Origin: Adiantum capillus-veneris | Lineage: Eukaryota; Streptophyta; Polypodiopsida; Polypodiales; Pteridaceae | Direction: 5' to 3' | Assembly: GCA_014529385.2 (NCBI GenBank) | Contig: CM043959.1 | Coordinates: forward strand, 91,493,529-91,557,528 | Length of the DNA: 64,000 bases | Shown here: positions 10,505-21,862 of the stretch, one piece after another | Position numbering within the stretch: position 1 is the stretch's first letter | Layout: each line of letters opens with the position of its first letter | Notes under the pieces: generated by a model | What the model saw: the letters and a program-made list of their open reading frames with translations, nothing else | Databases searched by the model: none | Told to the model about the DNA's origin: nothing | Translations under genes and position numbers: made by a program

Positions 10505-12560
10505 TTGGGGGACCAACGGTCAGATGGAATATCAGTGGTAATCATTTCAAAGACGAGCAAAATTCTTGTCCAATGCATGTGTGCCATGTCACTTGCGGTG
10601 CACATAACTCTAGGAACGGTAAGCGGTGGAGCTTTTATGACACGAACGTGTATAACAGTAAGGCGAGTAAGCATTTTTTCTCGCAAATCTCCTACGCGAC
10701 ACTTACCTTCTGTTGTCCATTCACCATCGCCGAGCTCCGAAGTTTCCTCATTGCAGCCGCAAACCGCTTCTTCTGAGGAGACTGTGGATTGTCGCTTGTC
10801 CTTGCCAGCCACACCTAGATACGGGTTCGACGAATCAAGTAAGTCGTCTTCTTCTTCGTCTACTGCTTCATCGTCCTCACGGTGTATGGATAGGAATAAA
10901 ATGTCGGAGAAGATGCAGGAGGATATCGACAAAACCCAAGCCCTTATTACTGTTGCAAAGGCAACTCTTCCGCTCATTCCGCATAGTAAGATTCAACGCT
11001 ATGTGTTTACTGAGCAAGCCAAGGCTTTACTCAAAATATGGGATTTGCGTGTGGTTCTGCAAGCCACAAGGATTGAGTTTGACACAGCCATCATAAGACA
11101 AGTCCTGGATTCTTTTAATGCGGAAGATGGAAGTGTTATGGTCTATGGTACAAAAGTGTCAGTCACTCTAGAAAATATTTCTTTTGCATTCCGAATGCCA
11201 AATGAGCCAAATCCATTTGTGGCAATTGCAGAGCAGATCAGTGCAGCTTTGAAGGAAGATGATGCTGCCAAAAGGAAACGGAAAGCCAGTGTGCAAGGGA
11301 TTCCAGTAGGAGCAGGTCTGGACGTTCCAATTGCTTACTGATTTGTGGATGAAGCTGTGAGCCTAAAAAATAATCCGACATATGTGTCAGAGAAACTCTT
11401 TTCTATGCTTTTAGCAAAGAGATTGAATTCTAAAGTATCTATCAACCTCTGTCAGATATTGTCGCATAATGTACTTCAACAAACTACCAAGTTGAAGTCT
11501 CAAAGTGTATTCAAGGCTTGGTATGTTTGGCAGTTTCTTTTTAGGGCAACTGCTCCAGACGCCCATGATCAGGTAAGAATGGCTTGGAGCCAGAAGCCAT
11601 TCCCAGTATCCAGGAATGTAGAATTAACATCTGATTAAGAAGGCCCAGAAAGCCAATTAGTCCCCACTGGACAGAAGAGAAAGGCTATACAAGAGGAAGC
11701 TGGCAGTTCAAAGAGGCCAAGGACGACAATTAGTCCCCACTGGACAGAAGAGAAAGGCTATACAAGAGGAAGCTGGCAGTTCAAAGAGACTAAGGACGAC
11801 AATGACCAAAAGCAATGCTCTCCTGAAGCAGTTAGAAAGTCAAATCAAAACAGTGTCTACTGAAAAGACTTCGGTTAGTTAGACTGGACAGCATACTGTC
11901 CAAACCACTGGTGGAGTCAGCCAGCCAATAGGCCAGATTTCAGCAACCACTAGTACTGGACAATACCAGTCAGAAAGGGCCAGTCCTAAGCAGCCAATAG
12001 ACCAGACTGATAAGGGAAAAGGACCAGTATCTCCAAGTCCACTTGGCAGGGTTTTCGTCCCATACAGTGAAGCAGCCTTGTTATTGACAAAGAAAGACAG
12101 GTTACAGCAGATGCATACTCATCCTCTCAAGGGACGACTAGCTTTGCAAAAATCTGATTATTCTGCATTACCCTACCTGGCTCCTGTCATGGTCTATGAG
12201 CCAATTGACTCTGACCCAGCAACAGTTAAGGATGGCTATTTCGTACTTATTCAGTCATCATGGAATACTATTGTCAATTGCATGGGACAAATGCTGGATG
12301 CTACAGGGTCAGAAGATGAACTAACTAAAGTAAAGACTGAACTGAAGGAGGCTGAGGAGCAGATTGAAAATCTGGAGCAAGGGAGAGCAACCCAAAACCT
12401 GCGCCACATTATCCTTGAAGCTCACTCAGCTAGGACTATTCAATAGTTTACAAAGTAAGCTAGCCAAGGTGGAGTCTGAGATACGGACCATGCGGGAAGA
12501 AAGGCAGAAGTTGAAAGAGCTACTGATAGGTTCAAAACTATCCTTGGAATTACAACTATA
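10505..12560 (+). pseudogene. E1 extra 3' ORF between integrase and LTR (unknown function)
   Basis: A 2 kb coding-like region lies where some plant gypsy lineages (for example Athila) carry an additional or env-like gene. The best parts are 10895-11338 (SEKMQEDIDKTQALITVAK, then ALLKIWDLRVVLQATRIEFD and ISFAFRMPNEPNP), 11345-11638, 12078-12446 and 12364-12561. The last two are rich in heptad-like Leu/Glu/Lys and predict coiled coil. I see no signal peptide or membrane segment supporting an envelope. I do not recognise the family with confidence; similarity to plant 'transposon protein' ORFs is only an impression. Stops and a 73 bp tandem duplication break it. Confidence 0.55.
11654..11799 (+). 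repeat. 73 bp tandem duplication in the E1 3' ORF
   Basis: The segment starting CAATTAGTCCCCACTGGACA occurs twice in direct succession (11654-11726, 11727-11799), differing at only a few bases (GAGGCC versus GAGACT near its end). The length is not a multiple of three, so it shifts the frame. Confidence 0.93.
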
Positions 12561-12668
12561 GGGGGTGTCAAGCACTCAACAAAGCATGAAATATGGTATA
12601 AAGCCATGTTTCAGAAGGATCAGATGGTGGATTTTTGTTTCTAAAATTTTGGAGTCTTACCAAAATTC

Positions 12669-12685
12669 AAGAAAGGAGGGAAAGA
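12669..12685 (+). promoter_or_regulatory. E1 polypurine tract
   Basis: AAGAAAGGAGGGAAAGA directly precedes the TG of the 3' LTR. In LTR retrotransposons this RNase H-resistant tract primes plus-strand DNA synthesis. Confidence 0.9.
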
Positions 12686-13230
12686 TGTAGATGGCGGAGG
12701 CAGTCTCACTGGCGTAGGCAGTCTCACTAGGTGGGAACTAGCTCCTGGAAAGCCGAGCAGCGGATCAATTAGTAATTACCATGACGATTATCATAGTAAC
12801 TCCAAGAGGCTATAAATAGGACCCATTACATTGTAATCGGGTTGGCAATTGTTGGCTATACATTTGGGCTGTTCTATCTTTTGACTTCCTACTCTTAGTG
12901 TGTAGTTGTAGAGCTATTCCTAAGCTACATTATCCCCACTTATACTCTTACTCTATAATTCCTAATACAGTAGTCGAGTATACTTTAGCCATATATGCTT
13001 TGTATCCATTCCTTCTGAATCTGAATCTGAATCTGAATTTGAACTGAATCTGAACACTAATTCCAATCATTTAGCTTGTCTATTTCTTAGCAAATGTATT
13101 CCAGTTCATGTAATTGTTCTAGCTCAGTTTCTATCTTTTCCTCCAATTCTACTGATTGACTAATGAATCACCAGTAGCTGTAAACTCTAACACTGGAATA
13201 AGCTATCTAAAGAGAACAGCTCCAATTCCA
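12686..13230 (+). repeat. E1 3' LTR (545 bp)
   Basis: Begins TGTAGATGGCGG after the polypurine tract and ends CTCCAATTCCA, followed by the CATGT target duplication at 13231-13235. It matches the 5' LTR along its length with scattered substitutions and fewer GAATCT hexamers, so the insertion is not very recent. Confidence 0.95.
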
Positions 13231-13235
13231 CATGT

Positions 13236-13690
13236 CGACAACTGTGAGTAGTTGCACATGCAATTGTTGTGCAGATATAAGTTATTGTGTATAATCAAGG
13301 GTGTAGACAATAACATAGTTCAGATGGGAGCTATCTTTTCTGCAAGCATTGCAAGATGTCCATGTACATTTCACTTTCACGTGGTCCAAGTCATTAAGCA
13401 ATAGCCCTAAAGCCAAGGTGATGGAAGTATCTGGTTCAGATGTTGGGTAATGTCATCGATCATGATATGTAAAATCTGACAGTCTGCAATATTGACATAT
13501 TTATAGATTATGGGCAAGAATGTCGCACTGTGTTGTCCAATCTCTATGTAATGTAGCTACTTCAAACCATGATCTAGCGTATAGACATAAGGCTAGCTTC
13601 ATGTTGGTTCTAGCTCGTTGTCTAGCCCCCTGACGATTTTTTCTGAAGTACTGTATTTTGAGCGCTCCTCATTTTTAAACTAACAGAAGA
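13236..13690 (-). pseudogene. Helitron relic, part 2 (upstream of part 1)
   Basis: This sequence directly continues the Helitron relic at 3978 once E1 and one target copy are removed. Reverse-strand reading is heavily broken; short stretches such as GQHSATFLPIIYKYVNIADCQ are open, but no motif is diagnostic. Assignment rests on position rather than on recognised domains. The left limit is where E2 coding sequence begins. Confidence 0.4.
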
Positions 13691-13762
13691 TAAAGTATTG
13701 TTCACTAAAGGTACATGTTGTGCAGTATTTGCTACAATATGCATTGTCAAACGCAGAAAAAT

Positions 13763-15027
13763 TTACTTCCTAAAATTGAATTTGTACAAGATTGTGCAGT
13801 GGCTAAATGAAGCTACCAGAAGAGATTTTGAAATCTCTTCTGTGCCAATGACGTAAAAATACTTCCTCCCCTTCTTCGAAGGTAACTTGCCGATATTTCT
13901 CATCAGCGTATTTCTTATACCGATCATGTGCTTGTCAAACATTCTGACAAGCAAGTTTCAACATATCCATGTGGTCTTGGAGAAAATCCTTAACCTGTTG
14001 GAGTTTTTCAGTTGCCAACCCCACCGTTACTGGTGACCTAGGTTGAAACCCGTACATGAGCATAAAAGGACTAAAACCTGTTGTGACATGCTCAACACTG
14101 TTGTAGGCAAACTCGAGAATAGGTAAGTATTCTTCCCACTCTGATTGTTTTTTGCTGACGTATGCTCTTAGTATATCCTCTAGCACCTGGTTAACCCGTT
14201 CCGTTTGACCATTCGTTTCTGGGTGATCAGTTGTACTGAGGTTTAGTTGTGTACCCAATCGTTTAAATACAGCTCTCCAAAAGTGGCTATTAAACTTGGG
14301 ATCACGATCACTAACAATATTACTTGGCAAACCATACAATTTGTATAGATTATCCACAAATAACTTGGCTAGTTCTGGTATCTTAACCGTTGATTTGGTC
14401 GGAATAAACTTACATAGTTTAGCCAACCTGTCTACGACCACCCATACTGAGTCATGACCTCATATAATGGTTGGTAAACCTATAATAAAATCCATAGAGA
14501 TACTTTCCCATTTTCCATTGGGAATCTCCAAAGGATGTAAGAGTCCTCCTGCTTTCAGGCGCTCTGCATTGTTAACTTGACATTTTTGGCAATGCAAGAC
14601 ATAAGCTTGAACAAAGCTATGTAGACTTGGCCACCAGTAAAACTGTCGTCGTACGAGAGAATATTTTTTTTCTAATCCCCGGGTGCCCTGCACTTGGACT
14701 ATCATGACATTCATAAAGAATTTGGCGCCGAATGTCTGTGTCCGTCGGTACACAAACTTTCCCCTTGTGGAGTAGGTACCCATTGTCGATGGTAAAATGC
14801 TTCCATCGCTGTAGTTCATCACTTGATAAAGGAGAACTAGGTATGGAGGTTAAATGTACACTACCTTCATTGGAGTTACAAGGATCCCTCTTTTGAACAT
14901 GGCTCCACACTTTGGAATATGCTTCATCTTGCTCATATTTGCCCTTGAGAGAATCTAAAAATTCACTACGAAGTTCCGTGAACAAGAGAGAATTGATCTG
15001 TGCCATTTGATTTAGAGAGTCTGCCAC
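13763..15027 (-). pseudogene. E2 integrase
   Basis: Reading from high to low coordinates: the pre-integrase region (DELQRWKHFTIDNGYLLHKG), the zinc domain (YECHDSPSAGHPG, then HCQKCQ), then the core with SMDFIIGLP (first Asp, about 14490), IVSDRDPKF (second Asp, about 14310) and ETNGQTERVNQVLED (Glu, about 14205). EFAYNSVEHVTTGFSPFMLMYG and a basic tail follow. Frameshifts near 14675 (T-rich run) and 13945 and a stop at 14460 break it. The three acidic catalytic residues are still present in separate pieces. Confidence 0.92.
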
Positions 15028-15072
15028 TACATTGTATTGGCCTTTGCGATACCTTAATTTGGCATCATATTC

Positions 15073-16306
15073 CTAAAGGATCTCGGCCCACCTGGCTTTT
15101 TGACCCTTTAAATCTGTTTGTTGTGTAAACCATTTGATGCTTTCATGGTCAAACACAATCTCGAACTGTGCACCATACAGATAATGCCGCCATGTCTTTA
15201 ATGCAGACACTATTGCATAGAGTTTGCATTCGTAAGTAGAATAGTTCTGTTGAGCTGCATCAAGCTTCTTACTTTCAAATGCAATCGGTTGTCTGTCTTG
15301 TAACAGGACTGCTTCAATAGCACGGTCAGTAGCATCCATTTCCAAAATGAATGGTTTCAAAGGATCTACAATAGCCAGTATAGGAGCTGTAGCTAATGCA
15401 TCCTTGAGCGTATCGAAACTGTGATGTTGAGCGGATCCCCACTGAAAAGCTTTACGTGTTCCTTTTAGTTGATCCGTCATAGGAACAGCAATTTGAGCAT
15501 AGTTTTTAACGAACCTTTGGTAAAAACCTGCAAATCCTAAAAATATCTGTAATTCTTCCAGATTTTTAGGAGGAGGCCATTTCCTGATGGTATCCACTTT
15601 GGATTGATCCATGTATAGGCCGTTAGCTGAAATAACATGCCCTAAATAATGAATTTTATATTTGAGAAAATCACATTTAGATTACTGGGCATATAACTTG
15701 TTTGTGCGTAACAAGTCAAATACCTGCCTGAGATGTTGTAAGTGTTCTTCTTCAGAAGCACTATAAACTAGAATATCATCAAGGAAAACAATGACAAATT
15801 TGCCCAAATATGGCTTCAAGACACTATCCATAAGTGTCATGAATGTTGTGGGCGCATTGGTTAACCCAAAGGGCATCACCAAAAACTTGTAGTGTCCAAA
15901 CCGTGTTCGGAATGCAGTCTTAGGTATATCGGCAAGCCGAATACGGACTTGGTGATATCCTGACCGCAAGTCGATTTTCGTAAAAATGCGAGCATGAGTT
16001 AGCTTATCAAATAACTCATCTACTCTTGGCAAGGTATTTGTTCTTAACTGTAACCTCATTTAAGCCCCGGTAGTCTACGCACATGCGTATACTGACGTCC
16101 TTTTTCTTCACTAAGAGGATAGGCGAAGCCCATGGTGAAGAACTGGGTTGTATAAACCCTCTGCTAAGGTAGTCAGCAAGCTGACGTTCCGCCTCAGCAG
16201 CCTCTGAGTAACTCATACGATAAGGTAGTTTACTAACGGGTTTACAGCCTGCAGCCACGTCAATGCTATGTTGTACTAAGCGTGTCGGCGGTAATCCTGA
16301 TGGCAA
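15073..16306 (-). pseudogene. E2 reverse transcriptase and RNase H
   Basis: The RT reads [41 protein letters not shown] and [10 protein letters not shown] (16306-16060). A frame change follows, then [34 protein letters not shown] and the catalytic [12 protein letters not shown] (about 15770). After a stop at 15682, the thumb (FLGFAGFYQRFVKNYA) and RNase H (ILEMDATDRAIEAVLLQ, YECKLYAIVSALKTWRHYLYG) follow to 15073. All are standard gypsy motifs. At least one frameshift and two stops make it inactive. Confidence 0.95.
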
Positions 16307-16330
16307 ATCATTAGGAAATACATCTTGAAA

Positions 16331-18205
16331 TTACTTTGATAATTTTTGTAATTGATTAGCAACGTTTGCTTGTGTAGAATTAGCAATTTGTGGAATAGAG
16401 GAGAGAGAAGCATGCGGCGTTGAGGAATGTTCAACAGACTCAATGTTAGAAAGAAAATGAGACAGCGAGTAACACAAGAAAACCTGATCTATTTCATTAT
16501 CAGAAACGAGCTGCATAAGCTCAGTCGTACAAACCAGTGATGATGAAGGTATATCCTTTTCTCCTAACAACAACACATGTGCGCCATGGGATTCAAACAT
16601 CAAGCTGTTGTGCTCATAGCTACGCTTCAGTGATGGTCCTAGGCTATGCAACCACTCCCTACCAAGAACCACATCAGCCCTTTCCATGTTCATAACCTGA
16701 AAATCCAAACAAGTAGAGTACCCTTGTACTTCCAATGGAAGAGCTCGACATTGAGTATCCCAGATTTCAGTATCATGTCCATTCATCATTGCTACCTTGT
16801 AGCGGTGGGTACTCGGAGTTTGAGGCAGTTTGAGCTTTTTCACCAATCCATAATTGATGAAATTGTGAGTAGCACCATCATCTACCAAGATGCACACCTT
16901 GTGCCCTTGCAGATATCCGTGCATACATAATAACTCATGTGGTCCAAAGGTTTGTTGCCACATGGAAGCTGTGAGATAGCATTCATGCACCACCTCAGTG
17001 TGTGTTACTTCCACTGTGGAGAATTTTGAGGAAGACTCAAGAGGCCGTAGTTGCACTGTGTGCACTGCTTTCTCCTTCCCCTGAGTAGCAGATTTCCCCT
17101 TGGGACAATCCTTTTTGCCATGACCTCTTCTTAAACATTGAAAACATAACTTCTCTTTCTTGGCTTTATCAAAATCCTCAGGAGAGAGAGGACCCCTGGA
17201 CCCCTTGGGTTTTTTAGATGCATCTGAATTAGCAACTATAAATTTTCTTTTATTGTGCCCGTACTGAGTGCGTGTATTACCATGTATACTAGCAGACACG
17301 TTACTATTATATGTTTTCTTCTCATCAGGGTTATCATGAATATGTGCTTTCACTATGGCTTCCTCAAGTGTTTTAGGGTCTTGGGTCTTGACATACTTCT
17401 TAAGCTTGGGTGTCAGACCTCGTATGAGCCCTCGTACTTGTTGAAAGGTATCCAAGCCTTCAAACTTGAGGATAACGTCCTGATAGTGAGAGATATATTC
17501 AAGGAGTGATGGGTATTGGTGCATGGAACACGTGTCCCAAGCCGTCCAATTCCGATCACCCTTGTTTGTAGGCAAAAATTCCTTGCTAAACATTGCTTCA
17601 AAAGCTGCCCAACTCTGTGGTATGATGTTCTTCTCCTTGAGAGACATCCACCATTTGTAGGCCTTACCTTCCAGAGTTAAGCTTGTTTGTAGAGCTCTGA
17701 CCGCATCCGGAGTATGCCGTAAGACGTGAATTCCATCCCACTTGCTGAGAAAGATATTCACTGCATCCTTATTGCGGTCTCGGTCTTCTCCCTTAAAGAT
17801 TGGTGGTTTGGTGTTCTTTAACAATTCATCCACCTCTTTGGCAGTGAGAGTATGCAATGTATCAGCAGTTGGGCCTTGCCCTATATTAGAAATGCCCTGC
17901 CCTTGTGTGGCAACGTGCTCATGCATGTGGGTGTCAGCAGGACTCTTAGACTGCTGATGCATTAATTGAATTACTAATGTGGATAGTCTATTAACATTTT
18001 CATTTAAAGCTTTAAAATTTTCATCCATGACTGTCATGCGTGTCTGAAGTGCACGAAATTCTTGAATATCGAGCAATTCGTAAGTATATTCTCCTGCCGT
18101 AGCGTCGCGGGTACTCTCCTTGAGAGGATCCGGCCGCGGGCCATCATTGGTAGGATCAGGAGTACTTTGCTCAAAATCGAATGTCATATTGATATCTGAA
18201 TCCAT
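16331..18205 (-). CDS. E2 gag-protease polyprotein (624 aa, open)
   Basis: An uninterrupted 624-residue ORF. The N-terminus is acidic; a predicted coiled-coil stretch follows at about residues 50-90. The gag core (about 130-290) includes PPIFKGEDRDRNKDAVNIFL, AYKWWMSL and WAAFEAMFSKEFLP. A CCHC zinc knuckle, CFQCLRRGHGKKDC, sits near residue 355, and a retropepsin active site, CILVDDGATHNFI (D-D-G-A, a variant of the usual D-x-G), near 440, with DVVLGREWL further on. Gag packages element RNA; protease matures it. The start codon at 18205 follows the leader and gives the whole gag core. This is the best-preserved large ORF of the left half. Confidence 0.92.
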   Translation of the reverse strand: MDSDINMTFDFEQSTPDPTNDGPRPDPLKESTRDATAGEYTYELLDIQEFRALQTRMTVMDENFKALNENVNRLSTLVIQLMHQQSKSPADTHMHEHVATQGQGISNIGQGPTADTLHTLTAKEVDELLKNTKPPIFKGEDRDRNKDAVNIFLSKWDGIHVLRHTPDAVRALQTSLTLEGKAYKWWMSLKEKNIIPQSWAAFEAMFSKEFLPTNKGDRNWTAWDTCSMHQYPSLLEYISHYQDVILKFEGLDTFQQVRGLIRGLTPKLKKYVKTQDPKTLEEAIVKAHIHDNPDEKKTYNSNVSASIHGNTRTQYGHNKRKFIVANSDASKKPKGSRGPLSPEDFDKAKKEKLCFQCLRRGHGKKDCPKGKSATQGKEKAVHTVQLRPLESSSKFSTVEVTHTEVVHECYLTASMWQQTFGPHELLCMHGYLQGHKVCILVDDGATHNFINYGLVKKLKLPQTPSTHRYKVAMMNGHDTEIWDTQCRALPLEVQGYSTCLDFQVMNMERADVVLGREWLHSLGPSLKRSYEHNSLMFESHGAHVLLLGEKDIPSSSLVCTTELMQLVSDNEIDQVFLCYSLSHFLSNIESVEHSSTPHASLSSIPQIANSTQANVANQLQKLSK

Positions 18206-19045
18206 GGCTACACAGTGCGGTGAAAGAAGTACTCAAAAAAATACCTGATATTGAGAGCACTCGCAAAGTATAAGAGCCTTGCTAACTCCACATGTGCGTC
18301 GTAGCACCTGACCGTCGAAGAAGAAACAACTTGTACAATCGGCGTAGAAAGCGAACTCCGAAAAATCGCCGTTGGCTCACAAGAGGATTGAAATCTTGTA
18401 GTGTAGATGGTTGAATCGTACCGCTTTGAAGAAGCTTGATAGTTGAAAGCTTCCGTAATCGGCAAACGATTATGTTGCATAAACGCCAATCGAAACCGTC
18501 ACAAGTGTAAAAAAATGTAGAAATCTGGAAATTTTGCAAGGACTGAGCGGAATGTCAAGCTCAAGGAAAAGCCGACATGGCTTGATGCTTGCACCGATCA
18601 AGGAGGTTCTTGCTTGTGACTTGCCGTGCTTGTGGGAAAGACCACCAAGAAGGGCAAAGGCTCAAAACAGTGAACTAATTGGCCATGCCATGTGAAAAGA
18701 AAACGAATTCTTGACGAATTCTGTTGTTTGCAGGCAGCGCGCAACGAAATCATGGAAGAAGGGAAAGATGTGTGCGCCTTGCTTAGCCGCAATTAGACCA
18801 AGAGCTCCTGGAATCTCACCATTGAAGCCATGGCGTTCCTCGCAAGCCCAAGCTTGCGCGATTTCGTGCACCACACAGCGGCGTCCAAAACGAGAAACGG
18901 TACCCGAAATAGGAAAAAAAGACTGCTATATTTGGAAAATCCCTAAAAAGAGCACGGTTCACACCTTAAAGCCCTCCTTTTAGGAGCCAAAAGTGAGAAA
19001 GCCTAGAGAGAGAGAGAGTGGAAGAGAGACCTCCTAGGCCACCTA
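18206..19045 (-). other. E2 untranslated leader
   Basis: About 840 bp between the primer site and the gag start. Short ORFs here are not conserved-looking. It would be the packaged 5' leader of the element RNA. A short AGAG run lies at about 19006-19017. Confidence 0.6.
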
Positions 19046-19058
19046 GGCTCTGATACCA
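19046..19058 (-). promoter_or_regulatory. E2 primer-binding site (initiator Met tRNA)
   Basis: On the reverse strand TGGTATCAGAGCC, the complement of the 3' end of plant initiator-Met tRNA, used to prime minus-strand cDNA synthesis. It lies one base from the LTR end. Confidence 0.9.
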
Positions 19059-19059
19059 G

Positions 19060-19257
19060 TATAAGAAATAGGGAAGCTAGACTTGAGATCCTCCTCCCAA
19101 CCCCCATTATATAGGCAGACTCCTAGCCCCTTGCCCTAGATAGATCCCCTATCCACACTGTCTAGCCCGGCCCTTGGCCGTAGTCCATGACCATCCTATT
19201 CCTTAGGTTTTAGTCCTTAGGTTTGGGCCTTGCCCCTACAGAACCCTTGTCCTTACA
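19060..19257 (-). repeat. E2 5' LTR (198 bp)
   Basis: On the reverse strand it starts TGTAAGGACAAGGG and ends TTTCTTATA next to the primer site. The terminal inverted repeat TGTAAG/CTTACA is recognisable if the final CA has mutated to TA. A TATATAAT sequence (about 19110) may be its promoter. Without a second copy the outer end is inferred from the TG start alone. Confidence 0.6.
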
Positions 19258-20849
19258 CACTGACGACCTTATCGATGGTTGTAGATATACGCAATTTATA
19301 TCGACTTGCTGAAGCTGAAAGGTGATAAAGACCATTAATCTAAACCAATCAAACATCTCATCATTGCCATATCCTGCTATCGTATCATAGTTGCTAATCA
19401 ATGTTGCATACACTAGGGTAGTCAGAGAGAGTGAGAGTAAGTATAGCAATGCTTTGGTTGATAAGGAAGCTAAAATGGAATTGTTTTTAGCATCGCGATC
19501 AAAGGTGATCAAGGACATGCAAGGACATACGTAGATTGATATCAACTACCTAGGAATAAAGTAAACATGTACAGAGTGCATTGAGTATTCCAATATATAT
19601 TTTGAATTGCCAAAATGTGGAAAAAGAAGTGCATTTCTATTTTATATATAGATACGATGATCGAGATTGAGCATGCATTGATGAGGAAAACATGTGACTA
19701 AACTAAACTTAAGGAATCTTTGGAAAACTCAAAAAATACAGAAAGCATCAATAGACTCTAAAAATTGAATTGCACTACCAACCTGATAATCGTGTATGAC
19801 GTTGTCGAATTGTACAAGTTGAAGGACAATGTTTGAGTCAAGCTACATAAAAGCAATGTGAATAGTTAAACATTTTGTTTTGCAGTCAGGCGGAGAGTTG
19901 GCATTGTGGTTTCTCCAGAAATTATAGGAAACGAAAGCCGTGCCCTGCCCCATAGCATTTATGTGTTGCGCCAAGCAAATGCATAGAAGTTGGATGCAGA
20001 TAACAAACCTTGCAGTGTTGTCGAGCTGGAGTCGTGCTTGTGCAATTGTTTCATCTACTATTGTGAATGTATGCCCTTTTGTCACACACAAAACAAGAGT
20101 TAACACAAAATATCACTTCCTTCATCACATGTGCGTCCTCAGTAGCAATCTCCAGTGGCGTTTTGGTATCACACTATGTAGAGCATCCTCTACCCTCCTT
20201 TCATAAAAAGCTTTTAGTCCAACAAAGTAAATATAGCGATCCATAACTTGCCCTCCACTTGGCTCACTCTTGTGGCAATGAATGTGGAAAATTTTATATA
20301 TTTCCCTACTGTATGCCAACCATCGGTGTTGCAAAATAGAATGTCTTGCAGTGCCTTGGTAAAAGAAGCATCAAGTATAGAATAGGAGGCTGTAATTGGT
20401 TGTCCCTATAACTCCTTTCAAGGCAAAGTTGTGCGCTTTTGTACATGTTGAGGGTGGAAATGCTTCTCTATGAATCAAGACAACGGTAAGAGACCTCTTT
20501 CTGAGCAAGGACTTCCCTTATTGCCTCCATTGTTTGAGAAAATCGGCTCCAAGTCGGCAACCCACTCCAAATCCTACTCTTGAATCACCCATACCACAAG
20601 ACAAAGTCTCTCGCTCTCCATCACCTACACTTGTGCCCTCAAGCTCAAGAGTTGTTTCTCCTCCAAGCATGAAGACACCACCCACAGGGCTTGGAGATTC
20701 CCATCCCTAGACTTTAAAACTCCATTAACACACCTTCCTCCTACACAAAGCTTGGACCCACCTGTATCTTCTCCTTCCCCAACCTCACATGCAGCATCGA
20801 CAATAGAATCCCAAATACCCAAGAGCTCACTCACAATGCCCTACCCTTG
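19258..20849. other. No recognisable gene
   Basis: About 1.6 kb with only short, unconvincing ORFs on both strands (longest near 19210-19545 and 19843-20106, reverse). No motif, repeat array or RNA gene was recognised. It may be the continuation of the DNA into which E2 inserted. Confidence 0.5.
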
Positions 20850-21862
20850 CTCATAATCAATGCGTTCAAAGAAACGACATACTAGAATCCTCTAACTAAC
20901 AATATCATCATGAGTTCTTTTGCCCATCTCATTATCTTCCAAATTTCCACATGCCTTCAAGATGCAAGAATAGGTGAGTACATTTGGAGAGATGTGCTCG
21001 CGTCGCATCAGCTAAAAACCGCTCTTTGGCTCTGCCCTTGTTGAGCATATCCCACAATCAACGAGATTCCAAGCAGAAAGCTCCTCAAGCATATCACATC
21101 TGGAATACATGTCGATCAAGGCAATGTCAAGCACATAACCCCTGTGTAATTCAAGATGTAAGCATAGCCTTCAAGACCAAAGCATAGATGCATCTGGAGA
21201 TATTTCCTCACTTCTAAAATAGATGAAAGCCTCCTGGTCATGCCCCGTTCTAAGAGTCGACATTCAGTACAAGAAGGTCCTGAAGCATTTGTTGTGTTTT
21301 TTTGAAGTACACCATATTTGACATACAGGGCGAACAAGGCAATGCCAAGAGTAACTTCTTTTTTTAGCATCCCCTAACTAATGATATCATCATGAATTTT
21401 GTTGCCCATATAATTAGCGGCTTGCATAGTGCCACATGCCTTCAAGACGAAAATAGGTGATTGACGTATCTTCTCTCGCTTCTGAAAACAAGCGAGATCT
21501 TCCTTGCCCTACGACATATACATGTCGACCAAGGCAGTCCAAAGCAAAACGTTTTTCGCTACCTAGTACTGTGTCGTGAGAAACGGAAATGGTGGCAGTT
21601 GTAGACGAGCAACGGCCAGCAAGTGGGCAACGGAGCTGGGGGAGAAGAGGGCCACTGATCTGACATTGCCGCTATACCAAGTCGAACAGGCGGGAGGCAT
21701 CGCTGCAATAGGGGGCGACTGATCTGGCGTTGCTGCTATAGCAAGTACAGGCGTAATTGCTGCAATATGCTGGAGCAGCCCAATATAAAGCAAAGCACCA
21801 TCGTAGGAGATTTTCATGTACGCTGATTCATTAATTAAAGCAGGTGAAACTAGATAGTGCAT
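20850..21862 (-). pseudogene. Pentatricopeptide-repeat (PPR) protein relic
   Basis: Reverse-strand fragments repeat the PPR pattern in several frames: LLWTALVDMYMS (about 21540), then FVLKACGTMQAANYMGNKIHDDIIS (split by a stop), KKEVTLGIAL.ALYVKYGVLQK (21360-21290), a second ALIDMY-like unit (about 21110), IVGYAQQGQSQERF (about 21030) and YSCILKACGNLEDNEMGKRTHDDIVS (20960-20880, with substitutions). These are successive P/L/S-type units of an organelle RNA-binding PPR protein. Multiple stops and frame shifts exclude function. Similarity fades below 20850; the 5' part (21563-21862) is open but unrecognised. Confidence 0.7.

Larger units (their letters stand above)
3984..13230 (+). mobile_element. 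Full-length Ty3/gypsy LTR retrotransposon E1
   Basis: A complete LTR element: 5' LTR 3984-4546, 3' LTR 12686-13230, both TG...CA, with the polypurine tract directly before the 3' LTR. It is flanked by a perfect 5 bp target-site duplication, CATGT, at 3979-3983 and 13231-13235. Between the LTRs lie gag, protease, RT, RNase H, integrase and a further ORF after integrase. Several stops, frameshifts and small tandem duplications make the copy defective. It is inserted in a decayed Helitron relic. Confidence 0.95.
13740..19257 (-). mobile_element. Chromovirus-like Ty3/gypsy element E2, 3' end missing
   Basis: Reverse-strand element with, in order, a 5' LTR (19060-19257), an initiator-Met primer site, a leader of about 840 bp, gag-protease (18205-16331), RT-RNase H (16306-15073) and integrase (15027-13763). 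No second LTR copy is visible below 13760, so the 3' end is deleted or too decayed to see. The gag and RT style and the iMet primer site fit the chromovirus branch, but a chromodomain is not visible because the C-terminus is lost. Confidence 0.85.

Noticed and set aside
12078-12561. Retroviral envelope gene in E1
   Set aside because: Position fits an env-like ORF, but no signal peptide, transmembrane segment or glycosylation-rich ectodomain is visible; only coiled coil.
13763-19257. Solo or second LTR of E2 near 13.7 kb
   Set aside because: No sequence matching the 198 bp 5' LTR was seen on that side.
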